From an uncultured Ruminococcus sp. (lineage in GTDB: Bacteria; Bacillota; Clostridia; Oscillospirales; Ruminococcaceae): a DNA stretch of 23,731 nt. The notes beneath the pieces are model-generated. The model worked only from the letters and a program-made list of their open reading frames with translations. It searched no databases and was not told where the DNA came from. The position numbers and the translations under genes are program-made. The stretch is taken from NCBI GenBank assembly GCA_900545285.1, contig UQYK01000030.1, positions 1-23,731 on the forward strand. Reading direction: 5' to 3'. This document shows positions 1 through 6,425 of this stretch, in pieces (the first letter of the stretch is position 1; every line of letters starts with the position of its first letter).

Positions 1-48
1 ACGAGATTCATGCAGTGACTGGAGTTCAGACGTGTGCTCTTCCGATCT
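1..48 (+). other. Illumina TruSeq index adapter remnant (not genomic)
   Basis: Bases 15-48 read GTGACTGGAGTTCAG followed by ACGTGTGCTCTTCCGATCT, which I recognise as the TruSeq multiplexing read-2 adapter. Bases 1-7 (ACGAGAT) match the preceding part of the index primer, leaving a 7-base index-like TCATGCA at 8-14. Genomic sequence therefore starts at about base 49. Translating through the adapter gives the spurious peptide MCSSDL, a familiar sign of adapter contamination in predicted proteins. Confidence 0.97.
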
Positions 49-49
49 G

Positions 50-391
50 CCGTCCCAGTTCCTGACAGAAATTGACCCTGACCTGATTCAGCGCAAGACC
101 AGCCGCCGGCTCAATGCAGCTAAGCATGCCGAAAGGCAGGGACACCCGGCCGAGGCTGTACAGTCCATCTCCCTGCAAAAGCAGCTGGCTTCCACCAAGC
201 GCCCCCGCGCCGCATCTGGAAGCGCACAGAACTTTCAGGTCGGCCAGCGTGTCCGGCACAATGTATTCGGAGAGGGTACCATTCTTTCTGTTACCAAAAT
301 GGCGAATGACTCCCTGCTGGAGGTCGGATTCGATCGGGTCGGTACGAAAAAACTCATGGCAAACTACGCAAAAATCAAAAAACTTTCCTGA
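50..391 (+). CDS. pcrA: ATP-dependent DNA helicase PcrA/UvrD, C-terminal fragment
   Basis: This is the last 113 residues of a superfamily 1A 3'-5' DNA helicase involved in repair and in resolving replication/transcription conflicts. The fragment begins PSQFLTEIDPDLI, matching the PSRFL(x)EIP segment just after the last helicase motifs of PcrA. It then has a low-complexity basic linker and ends in the small Tudor-like domain (VGQRVRHNVFGEGTILSV), which in PcrA contacts RNA polymerase. The 5' part, including all ATPase motifs, lies outside the contig. An open frame continues upstream into the adapter but is artefactual; the Leu codon at 47-49 straddles the adapter/genome boundary. The stop is 13 bases before the next gene, so the two are probably co-transcribed. 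Family assignment is from the tail only but is distinctive. Confidence 0.88.
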   Translation, partial: PSQFLTEIDPDLIQRKTSRRLNAAKHAERQGHPAEAVQSISLQKQLASTKRPRAASGSAQNFQVGQRVRHNVFGEGTILSVTKMANDSLLEVGFDRVGTKKLMANYAKIKKLS

Positions 392-396
392 GGAGG
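391..396 (+). promoter_or_regulatory. Ribosome binding site deciding a TTG start
   Basis: AGGAGG lies 8 bases upstream of the TTG at 405 and overlaps the last base of the pcrA stop codon. No ATG is as well placed, so it fixes the start of the amidohydrolase gene. The longer open frame upstream (from 114) overlaps pcrA in another frame and is spurious. Confidence 0.75.
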
Positions 397-404
397 GTTT
401 CTTT

Positions 405-1211
405 TTGAAAAACGGTTATCACATTACGGATGCCCATGCCCATATTTTCCCGGACAAAATTGCAGAAAAAGCAACGGAGAGCATCTCACATTTTTACGAT
501 CTTCCCATGCAGTATCACGGAAAAGTGGCAGAAATGCTGGAAAACGGCGCTGCTGCCGGAATTGATTCCTTTTTGATCTGCTCGCCGGCAACTTCTGTGG
601 GACAGGTACATTCTATCAACGCATTTTTGGCCTCCTGCGCTGCGGCATACCCCATGTGTACCGCCTTTGGCACACTGCACCCGTCCTCCGAGACAATGGA
701 AGAGGACTTCCGGCAACTTCAGGAGCTTCATCTGAAGGGGGTAAAGCTCCATCCAGATTTTCAGAATTTTCCCATTGATGACCCAGCTGCCTATCCGATG
801 TATGACATGATTCAGGAATCTGGTCTGCCCATTCTGATGCATATGGGAGATGCAAGATCCGATCTGTCTCATCCCATCCGGCTAAAAATGGTGCTGCGTC
901 AGTTCCCGCGGCTGCGCATTATTGCAGCCCATTTAGGGGGCTGGGGGCGCTGGAAGGATGCTTGTAAATATCTGCACGCAGATGAACGGCTCCGGTTTGA
1001 TACCAGCAGCAGCCTGCCGTTTCTGCCGCCGGAAGAAGTCCGGAAAATGATCCGGCACTACGGCGCTGAAAATTGCTTTTTCGGCGTGGACTACCCCATG
1101 TGGGACTATGCAGAAGAACTGGAACGCTTTTTTGCACTCCAGCTGACCCACACAGAGAATGCCGGAATCCTATCGGAAAATTTGACAAAATGGTTAAATG
1201 AAACAGCATAA
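405..1211 (+). CDS. Amidohydrolase family (TIM-barrel metal-dependent hydrolase) protein
   Basis: A 268-residue protein of the amidohydrolase-related (amidohydro_2 type) family, expected to be a cytoplasmic metal-dependent hydrolase or decarboxylase; the substrate cannot be read from sequence. Visible signatures are the N-terminal metal motif DAHAHIFP (His11, His13), the strand-end motif LMHMGDARSD, the central IIAAHLGGWG with a metal-binding His, and the C-terminal FGVDYPMW containing the conserved Asp. The whole barrel is present and the length suits the family. The start is TTG at 405, supported by AGGAGG 8 bases upstream. It follows pcrA by 13 bases and probably shares its transcript. No strong terminator follows; only an A/T-rich inverted repeat (1264-1290) separates it from the pyk promoter. 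Confidence 0.82.
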   Translation: MKNGYHITDAHAHIFPDKIAEKATESISHFYDLPMQYHGKVAEMLENGAAAGIDSFLICSPATSVGQVHSINAFLASCAAAYPMCTAFGTLHPSSETMEEDFRQLQELHLKGVKLHPDFQNFPIDDPAAYPMYDMIQESGLPILMHMGDARSDLSHPIRLKMVLRQFPRLRIIAAHLGGWGRWKDACKYLHADERLRFDTSSSLPFLPPEEVRKMIRHYGAENCFFGVDYPMWDYAEELERFFALQLTHTENAGILSENLTKWLNETA

Positions 1212-1263
1212 TCGTAAAAGCTTCCAATGTTCTCCAGTTTTGAATTGGTATATGTTTATATTC

Positions 1264-1290
1264 AAAAGAAAAGACGTACTTTTTTCTTTT
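1264..1290 (+). terminator. A/T-rich inverted repeat, possible weak terminator
   Basis: AAAAGAAAA (1264-1272) and TTTTCTTTT (1282-1290) are perfect 9-base inverted arms around a 9-base loop. Only one pair is G-C and the T tract is part of the stem, so termination would be weak. It lies between the amidohydrolase stop and the pyk promoter. Confidence 0.3.
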
Positions 1291-1299
1291 AAAAATAAC

Positions 1300-1328
1300 T
1301 TTTCATTTCCAGAGAATTGTGTTATACT
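1300..1328 (+). promoter_or_regulatory. Promoter of pyk (sigma-A type)
   Basis: A -35-like TTTTCA (1300-1305) is 17 bases from a good -10 TATACT (1323-1328). The expected transcript start is near 1335, giving a leader of about 47 bases before the ATG at 1382. The -35 is poor (4 of 6), the -10 good. Confidence 0.6.
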
Positions 1329-1381
1329 AATAGGGTAAGACCAATAGAAATGCAGAATGAGAAAAAGGATGCGTGAATTTT

Positions 1382-2800
1382 ATGAGAAAAACCAAAATTG
1401 TTTGCACCATCGGCCCTGCTACTGATGATGATTCTATCATGCGGCAGATTATGCTGTCCGGCATGAATGTAGCACGTTTTAACTTTTCCCACGGAGATCA
1501 CGAAACTCACCAGAGACGCTTCGAGCAGATCTCCCGAATCCGGAAGGAACTGGGGCTGCCCATTGCAACACTGATGGATACCCGCGGCCCGGAAATCCGT
1601 CTGGGACGTTTTGTAGATGACAAGCCGGTTACCATTGAAACCGGAGATACGTATACCCTGACCACAGATGATGTGCTGTGTACCAGAGAACTGGGCAGCA
1701 TTTCCTTCAAGAATCTTCCCCGCGATGTAAAACCGGGGGTTCATATTCTGGTCAATGACGGTGTCATTGAAATGGTCGTAGAAAAGGTGACTGCCACAAC
1801 AATTGTCTGTCACGTTATTCACGGCGGCGTCCTTTCCAATAACAAGGGAATCAATGTCCCTGGCGTACAGCTCTCCATGCCGTACCTCAGCGAAAGCGAC
1901 AAGAATGACCTGGAATTTGCAGCCAAAATGGGATTTGATTTCATTGCAGCCAGCTTTGTCCGCACCTCTGCGGATATTGACTACCTGCGGAAATATACCC
2001 AGAGCCTGGGCTGGTTCGATGTCCGCATTGTTGCGAAAATCGAAAATGTAGAGGGTGTCCGGAATATTGATGAAATCCTGGAAGCCGCAGACGGTATTAT
2101 GGTTGCCAGAGGTGACCTGGGCGTTGAAATTCCGTTCGAACAGATTCCTTCTGTCCAGAAACAGCTGATCCGCAAGGGCTATCAGGCAGGCAAGCAGGTG
2201 ATTACTGCTACACAGATGCTGGAATCCATGATCACCAATCCGCGGCCGACTCGTGCGGAAATCACAGACGTTGCAAATGCCATCTATGACGGCACCAGCG
2301 CTATCATGCTGTCCGGTGAAACCGCAGCCGGTGCATTCCCGGTAGAGGTTGTCCGCACCATGGATCTGATTGCACGGACAACAGAAGATGACATCGACTA
2401 TAAGGGTATGCATTCCGCAAGCCGCACCAAAAAGAATGACGATATTGCAAACGCCATTGCACACGCAACTGTAACCACAGCCCATGACCTGGACGCTGCG
2501 GCAATCCTGACAGTTACCATGTCTGGTGTCACTGCACGGGAAATCTCCAAGTATCGTCCGTTCTGCCCGATTATCAGCTGCACAGTCAGTGAACGGGTAC
2601 AGCGGCAGATGAACCTGAGCTGGGGTGTTTATCCGGTTCTGGTGGACGAGGTTTCCAATACAGACGGCCTGTTTGATTCGGCACTCCATGCAGCCATCCA
2701 GACCGATATGGTCAACCGGGGCGACATTGTTGTAATCACTGCCGGCGCACCGGTGGGTGTTTCCAATACAACAAATATGATGAAGGTAGAGCGTATCTAA
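1382..2800 (+). CDS. pyk: Pyruvate kinase
   Basis: Pyruvate kinase converts phosphoenolpyruvate and ADP to pyruvate and ATP, the last step of glycolysis. The 472-residue protein opens with the canonical MRKTKIVCTIGPAT. It shows NFSHGDHETH, LMDTRGPEIRLGRF at the start of the B domain, VAKIENVEG with the catalytic Lys, and GIMVARGDLGVEIPFEQIP. The signature ATQMLESMITNPRPTRAE runs into DVANAIYDGTSAIMLSGETA, and the C-terminal domain ends GDIVVITAGAPVGVSNTTN. It has the short form, without the extra C-terminal PEP-utiliser domain of some Bacillota. The ATG at 1382 is preferred over the in-frame GTG at 1373, because AAAGGA (1364-1369) would be only 3 bases from the GTG and the family starts at MRKTK. 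It appears monocistronic, with its own promoter and terminator. Confidence 0.97.
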   Translation: MRKTKIVCTIGPATDDDSIMRQIMLSGMNVARFNFSHGDHETHQRRFEQISRIRKELGLPIATLMDTRGPEIRLGRFVDDKPVTIETGDTYTLTTDDVLCTRELGSISFKNLPRDVKPGVHILVNDGVIEMVVEKVTATTIVCHVIHGGVLSNNKGINVPGVQLSMPYLSESDKNDLEFAAKMGFDFIAASFVRTSADIDYLRKYTQSLGWFDVRIVAKIENVEGVRNIDEILEAADGIMVARGDLGVEIPFEQIPSVQKQLIRKGYQAGKQVITATQMLESMITNPRPTRAEITDVANAIYDGTSAIMLSGETAAGAFPVEVVRTMDLIARTTEDDIDYKGMHSASRTKKNDDIANAIAHATVTTAHDLDAAAILTVTMSGVTAREISKYRPFCPIISCTVSERVQRQMNLSWGVYPVLVDEVSNTDGLFDSALHAAIQTDMVNRGDIVVITAGAPVGVSNTTNMMKVERI

Positions 2801-2834
2801 CTTAAGCGCTTCCTTTCTCTAAAAATGCAAATAA

Positions 2835-2883
2835 AAAGCGCACAGTACCGGAAATGATAACCGGCGCTGTGCGCTTTCTTTTT
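2835..2883 (+). terminator. Rho-independent terminator after pyk
   Basis: AAAGCGCACAG pairs with CTGTGCGCTTT (11 bases). After a TA/CG internal mismatch, CCGG pairs with CCGG around an AAATGATAA loop. The right arm runs into CTTTTT. It begins 34 bases after the pyk stop and is the clearest terminator in the window. Confidence 0.93.
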
Positions 2884-3095
2884 ATGACGATTCGGATTTA
2901 TGCAGATGCCTGTTGATTTTACGCACCCTGCTTTCTCCGGCGGGAATTCGTCTGAGCCAGAGGCTCTTGTATATAATAGGAAAAAGTAAGTGTCATCATG
3001 CCGTTTCGGCAAAACACTGTTCTTTTGCAATTTACCCTGAAAGAACTGATTTTTCTGGTCACCCAAGCAAAAATCAGTCTCTGAAAAACAATCCG
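2884..3095. other. Intergenic stretch with an isolated -10-like box and small hairpins
   Basis: No convincing gene is present between the pyk terminator and the convergent phosphatase gene. The stretch holds a perfect TATAAT (2972-2977, plus strand) without a good -35 and a small hairpin GCCG-TTT-CGGC (3000-3010). It also contains the 10-base inverted repeat listed separately at 3045-3078. The open frame running through it on the plus strand (2913-3476) continues antisense into the phosphatase gene and is not credible. Confidence 0.5.
3045..3078 (-). terminator. Inverted repeat, possible terminator of the PP2C gene
   Basis: ACTGATTTTT (3045-3054) and AAAAATCAGT (3069-3078) form a perfect 10-base stem with a 14-base loop. 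It starts 17 bases past the stop of the minus-strand phosphatase gene. On the minus strand it is followed by TCTTTC, only a weak T tract, so termination is plausible but not certain. Confidence 0.4.
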
Positions 3096-4028
3096 TCAGG
3101 TCTCTTCTTCCGAGGATGCCGGCAATACTTCCAGTACAATACAGGTAATATTATCCGCACCGCCGTTCTGAAGCGCCGCCTGTACCAGTACAGCGGCCTC
3201 ATTGAAATAATTCTGCGAAAGCAGCGAATGAATCTCTTCATCACTGCACATATTGGTAAGCCCGTCTGTACAGAGCAAGAACTTGCTGCCGATTTCCAAC
3301 GGCATCGGAGGCCTGCTGTCCGCATTAAGCCCCACTTTTTTCCGGTCAGATCCGATGAACAGAGTCAGACGGTGCTGATCCGGACTGTGCTTTGCTTCTT
3401 CTTCTGTATAGATTGCTGCATCTACCTTTTGGTTTGCCACGGTGTGATCTCTGGTGAGCCGTGTCAGACCATCTGACTGATAGCGGTACATCCGGCTGTC
3501 GCCCAGATAGTAAAGCTTTACAGCATCTCCCATAAAATACAGCATGGAAAATGTCGTGCCGCCCACTGCACAGTGCTTTTCTGTCAGCATATCGCAAATA
3601 GCATCATTTGCCTCTGTGGTATAAGAAGAAACCAGCTGATCCAGCATACGTGTCCCGTCTGCATATTTCAGCTTTTTCTCATATTTCCGCAGGGTACGCA
3701 CCGCGATTTCTGATGCCACTTCGCCATAAGCTGCGCCTCCCATTCCATCAAAGACCGCAAATGTCATGCCGTCAGCAGAACGAACAGTATAAGAGGCCGA
3801 AAAATCATTCCGGAAAATATCGTTCATGTACAGACCTTCCAGATAAAAATTATCCTCATGGTTGCCCCGTACTTTTCCGATATGCGTGGAAACTGAAACA
3901 CGCAGGGTGTATTCCGTTACGCCGGAATGGTAAAATGGTTCGGTTGTTTCTCCAGGGTAGTTGCCGCCATAATAGAAAAACGGATTATGGTTTTGATTTT
4001 GCTCCGCATCTTTATGATTAAAAAACAT
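3096..4028 (-). CDS. PP2C-family serine/threonine protein phosphatase
   Basis: A 310-residue metal-dependent (Mn/Mg) protein phosphatase of the PPM/PP2C family, expected to dephosphorylate Ser/Thr residues in the cytoplasm. Motifs in order: RGNHEDNF (residues 54-61), FAVFDGMGG (90-98) with the metal Asp, GGTTFSMLYF, YYLGDSRMYR, LTRDHT, LLCTDGLTNM, and GADNITCIVLE near the C-terminus (Asp292). All metal-binding aspartates are present, so it should be active. An N-terminal extension of about 40 residues, rich in Asn, Tyr and Phe, precedes the domain. The ATG at 4028 is preferred over the GTG at 4031: GAGGAG (4037-4042) is 8 bases from the ATG. Many Bacillota pair such a phosphatase with a PASTA-type kinase, but none is adjacent here. 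Confidence 0.92.
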   Translation of the reverse strand: MFFNHKDAEQNQNHNPFFYYGGNYPGETTEPFYHSGVTEYTLRVSVSTHIGKVRGNHEDNFYLEGLYMNDIFRNDFSASYTVRSADGMTFAVFDGMGGAAYGEVASEIAVRTLRKYEKKLKYADGTRMLDQLVSSYTTEANDAICDMLTEKHCAVGGTTFSMLYFMGDAVKLYYLGDSRMYRYQSDGLTRLTRDHTVANQKVDAAIYTEEEAKHSPDQHRLTLFIGSDRKKVGLNADSRPPMPLEIGSKFLLCTDGLTNMCSDEEIHSLLSQNYFNEAAVLVQAALQNGGADNITCIVLEVLPASSEEET

Positions 4029-4107
4029 CACAGAATCTCCTCATCCTGAAATTGGGCGCACTTTGCCATGCGTCCTCTATTCTTTTTTGGTATGCTACCC
4101 ATGTGTT

Positions 4108-4136
4108 ATCTTATCATATTTTCCCGAAAAAGTAAA
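4108..4136 (-). promoter_or_regulatory. Putative promoter of the PP2C gene
   Basis: Reading the minus strand, TTTACT (4131-4136) is 17 bases from TAAGAT (4108-4113). The expected transcript start near 4100 leaves a leader of about 70 bases before the ATG at 4028. Both boxes are imperfect. Confidence 0.45.
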
Positions 4137-4215
4137 CACCTTTCCGAAAAATTTCTGAGTGAAGCGGACTTTTTCTTCACATTCCGCAATTTATACCACG
4201 AATATTGTGCAATAC

Positions 4216-4245
4216 TTCCAAAAAAAATGTCTGTTTTTTCTGGAA
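4216..4245 (-). terminator. A/T-rich inverted repeat after the J-domain gene
   Basis: TTCCA (4216-4220) and TGGAA (4241-4245) flank an A tract and a T tract that can pair, giving a long A/T hairpin about 20 bases past the J-domain gene stop. No separate T tract follows on the minus strand. It may be a weak terminator separating that operon from the phosphatase promoter. Confidence 0.35.
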
Positions 4246-4265
4246 ACAAAAGTATACACCCTGTT

Positions 4266-4874
4266 TTAGCATCCGCTTCCGCAGCAGCAGTTCAAGAAGG
4301 CATTGAGACACAAGTTCGCAGCACAGCAGCGCAGACAACCGCTGTTGTCCCATCCATCTCCCATATAGGGCTGCTGCATGCTCTGATAGGAGAATCCGGG
4401 AGATTCCAGCTGCTGAACCAGATGCTGATACTCATAGTTGCCCGGTTCCATCTGTGCCGCTGTTCTCGCATATTGCAGCGCAGTGGCATTGTTTCCGGCA
4501 CCGGAGTGGGCAACCGCCGCAATGTAATACCACTTTGCATTCCGCTGGGAAATGCCGTCCAGCACACGGATCGCCTCCTGAAATCTGCCGTTTCGGATAA
4601 AATTGACGGCCGCCTGCAAATGTACGGTATTCTCATCTCCGGCACCGGACTTTTTGCTGCCGGAAAAGCCGCCGAAAGCGCCGCCGTGATGCCGTTCGTC
4701 CATAATTGTCTGATATGCCTGCTGAATCTGTTTAAACTTTTCTGCAAGTTCTGCTGCATTCGGTTTGTCTACGTTTGCATCCGGATGATATTTTCGGCTC
4801 AGTGCACGGTATGCTTTTTTGATTTCATCATCCGTTGCATTCCGGGATACCCCCAGTACTTCATATGGATCCAT
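4266..4874 (-). CDS. J-domain (DnaJ-like) protein with TPR-like segment and Cys-rich tail
   Basis: A 202-residue protein. Residues 1-60 are a canonical J domain (MDPYEVLGVSRNATDDEIKK at the start, HPD at 30-32), which stimulates Hsp70 (DnaK) ATPase. A Gly/Ser-rich linker follows (64-80). Residues 85-155 form a helical, TPR-like segment (LQAAVNFIRNGRFQEAIRVL, WYYIAAVAHSGAGNNATALQ). The last 23 residues hold eight cysteines (180, 183, 184, 189, 196, 197, 198, 202), ending CCCGSGC. The zinc-finger and C-terminal peptide-binding domains of true DnaJ are absent, so this is a specialised co-chaperone. The start at 4874 is set by AAGGAGA (4881-4887) 6 bases upstream; the open frame extends 59 more codons into the previous gene but those are not credible. 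Third gene of a minus-strand operon. The role of the Cys tail (metal binding or membrane/redox association) is inference. Confidence 0.87.
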   Translation of the reverse strand: MDPYEVLGVSRNATDDEIKKAYRALSRKYHPDANVDKPNAAELAEKFKQIQQAYQTIMDERHHGGAFGGFSGSKKSGAGDENTVHLQAAVNFIRNGRFQEAIRVLDGISQRNAKWYYIAAVAHSGAGNNATALQYARTAAQMEPGNYEYQHLVQQLESPGFSYQSMQQPYMGDGWDNSGCLRCCAANLCLNAFLNCCCGSGC

Positions 4875-4899
4875 ATTTGTTCTCCTTATTTTTCCGATT

Positions 4900-5760
4900 T
4901 CAGGAACTGCTTCCTGTCTGTTCTGCGGCAAGGCCGGCTCGCTTTTCCCTGATTTGCCGGAACTGCGTCCACACGCCGGCATAGAGAATATTGCGCAGAA
5001 TTTCCGCATGGCGCAGCAGCGGCAGCCGTTCAAATGCATCTGCACAGGCACCGATCATCAATTCCAGCAGATTCTGACAGGCGGTCTCCAGTGCCGCTGC
5101 ATCTGTATCTCCTTGCTTTAAAAACGGATTATAGCATCCCTTTTTCCGGTCACGTTCCAGATCGTCATAGGCATCCAGCAGATAAATGTACTTTCCCAGA
5201 TAAAATCCAATCTGCCGCAGCGTTGGCTCCCACATATCCGGTTTCCAGGCAAACAGTTCTCCCAGCAGGGTACCAAAGCAGCCTGCCGGAAGATCCGGGT
5301 TGGTTTCTCCGGCCTGTTCCATCTGATGGAGCTGTTCCAGCTGATCGGCAATGAACTTTGCCTTTTCCGGATAAATGGCAGCCGCTTTCTGATAACTGCC
5401 CTGCAAAATACCGGCCGCGGCACGGCGAGACAGCTTTTTTTCATCCAGCCAGTCATCCATGCATTTTTCCCGGAACAAAAGCACACTCATATCTGCGCCA
5501 TAGGCAGAGGCTTCGCTGGAAATATGCAGCTGCTTCTGAAACGGGTGCGCGCCACAGCGACAGCGGACACGGGTTTCCTCCGGTTCATACAGGCTGTCCA
5601 GCAGCAGCACCAGAAATGTCATGTCATAACTCAGCGTCCACCGGGCGGCCATGCCGTACCGCTGGTGCAGCGCACCGCACAAACCGCAGTAATAGCCCCG
5701 GTAAACATCATATTCCCGAAATTTCAGTTCCGGCTTATAAATTTGCACGTATCCATACAT
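4900..5760 (-). CDS. DUF5685 family protein
   Basis: A 286-residue protein I recognise as DUF5685, common in Clostridia and without a known function. It starts MYGYVQIYKPELKFREY (the family start) and continues YYCGLCGALHQRYG. It has a CxxC pair (Cys25, Cys28) and a CRC pair (Cys67, Cys69) that could bind a metal. The rest is predicted to be helical and soluble. Near residues 194-212 is LLDAYDDLERDRKKGCYNPF, an Asp-rich motif with DxxDD and a nearby Asp. That resembles the metal/diphosphate motifs of isoprenoid synthases or UbiA-type prenyltransferases, but this is a resemblance only. The Shine-Dalgarno is weak (GGAG 14 bases upstream). It starts 10 bases after the zinc-ribbon gene and ends 25 bases before the J-domain gene, so the three are surely co-transcribed. 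Confidence 0.85.
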   Translation of the reverse strand: MYGYVQIYKPELKFREYDVYRGYYCGLCGALHQRYGMAARWTLSYDMTFLVLLLDSLYEPEETRVRCRCGAHPFQKQLHISSEASAYGADMSVLLFREKCMDDWLDEKKLSRRAAAGILQGSYQKAAAIYPEKAKFIADQLEQLHQMEQAGETNPDLPAGCFGTLLGELFAWKPDMWEPTLRQIGFYLGKYIYLLDAYDDLERDRKKGCYNPFLKQGDTDAAALETACQNLLELMIGACADAFERLPLLRHAEILRNILYAGVWTQFRQIREKRAGLAAEQTGSSS

Positions 5761-5770
5761 CTGTGCACAC

Positions 5771-6160
5771 TCAGCTCCGTTTTACAAATTCAGTATGGCA
5801 CTTGGGGCAGGTAATGCTGATTTTTCCATGTCCTCTGGGTACCCGTACCTTTTGACCGCAGTTCGGGCAGGAAAACACCCGATGTGTCCGGTCACCGCCC
5901 CGGAAAAAGGAAAGCACCGAGGACTTGATCTCCAGAAATTTCCGGTTTTCTGCGGCACGCTTTTCAATATTCCGGGAAAAAATCCGAAAATATGCATACA
6001 CCAGCACCAGCACGGACAATAAATTCAGCAGATTGCTCTGCAATAAAAGCGCCAGCACCAATATCACCAAAAAAGCGCCCAGCAGCCATTTGTTGAGCGT
6101 ATCATTGGCACCGTAGCGTCCCTGGAACCATCTTGCAAAACGTTCTCTCCAATTAGACAT
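5771..6160 (-). CDS. Small membrane protein with C-terminal zinc ribbon
   Basis: A 129-residue protein with two adjacent hydrophobic segments (about residues 26-41 and 44-61) and an amphipathic basic N-terminus (WRERFARWFQGRYG). After a charged linker it has a rubredoxin-like zinc ribbon, CPNC (98-101) and CPKC (118-121), separated by a 16-residue basic loop (GQKVRVPRGHGKISIT). The ribbon would face the cytoplasm if the two segments form a hairpin. I know similar proteins in Ruminococcaceae but no function. First gene of the minus-strand operon with DUF5685 and the J-domain gene; GGAGAG (6171-6176) lies 10 bases upstream of the ATG. Confidence 0.82.
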   Translation of the reverse strand: MSNWRERFARWFQGRYGANDTLNKWLLGAFLVILVLALLLQSNLLNLLSVLVLVYAYFRIFSRNIEKRAAENRKFLEIKSSVLSFFRGGDRTHRVFSCPNCGQKVRVPRGHGKISITCPKCHTEFVKRS

Positions 6161-6186
6161 ATCGGAAAATCTCTCCCTTCTGACAG

Positions 6187-6209
6187 CTTCTCTGCATCCG
6201 GCAGAGAAG
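6187..6209 (-). promoter_or_regulatory. Hairpin in the leader of the zinc-ribbon operon
   Basis: CTTCTCTGC (6187-6195) and GCAGAGAAG (6201-6209) form a perfect 9-base stem with a 5-base loop. It lies in the minus-strand leader, just upstream of the Shine-Dalgarno at 6171-6176. It has no T tract; a role in mRNA stability or translation control is possible. Confidence 0.5.
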
Positions 6210-6246
6210 GAGCACCCTATGTGTGCTGCATTTGTGAATCCATTTT

Positions 6247-6252
6247 AGTATA
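6247..6252 (-). promoter_or_regulatory. -10 element for the zinc-ribbon/DUF5685/J-domain operon
   Basis: On the minus strand a clear TATACT lies at 6247-6252, about 90 bases upstream of the first ATG. The -35 region 17 bases away reads TTTTCT, a poor match. This region is divergent from the Nudix promoter at 6340-6369. Apart from these promoters and the hairpin at 6187-6209, nothing else is recognisable between 6161 and 6425. Confidence 0.45.
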
Positions 6253-6339
6253 ACACAGTTTTTCCGGAAAGAAAAGGGGACACCCTGAAATTTCATCCAA
6301 TTTTCAGATTCGCTTTTTGGAAAAAAGAAGGATTCTCCC

Positions 6340-6369
6340 TTGACGAACAAAGGAAGTTCATGGTACAAT
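6340..6369 (+). promoter_or_regulatory. Promoter of the Nudix gene
   Basis: TTGACG (6340-6345) is separated by 18 bases from TACAAT (6364-6369): a strong sigma-A promoter match. The leader to the ATG at 6426 is about 50 bases. Confidence 0.75.
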
Positions 6370-6425
6370 AAGAGAAAAGCACATCCGAACCACAAAATCG
6401 GAAACCGAAAGGCAGGGGAAAGCAA

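Noticed and set aside
32..49. GTG start giving MCSSDL for the helicase fragment
   Set aside because: These codons are adapter sequence; the gene is simply truncated at the contig end.
114..404. N-terminal extension of the amidohydrolase frame back to 114
   Set aside because: It overlaps pcrA out of frame and lacks family similarity; TTG 405 with AGGAGG at 8 bases is the supported start.
1322..2689. 455-codon open frame on the minus strand opposite pyk
   Set aside because: It lies entirely antisense to a textbook pyruvate kinase, has Cys/His-rich low-plausibility translation, and no ribosome binding site or family motif.
4068..4952. 294-codon plus-strand open frame across the J-domain gene
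   Set aside because: It overlaps a clear J-domain gene on the other strand and starts inside the phosphatase promoter region; no motifs.
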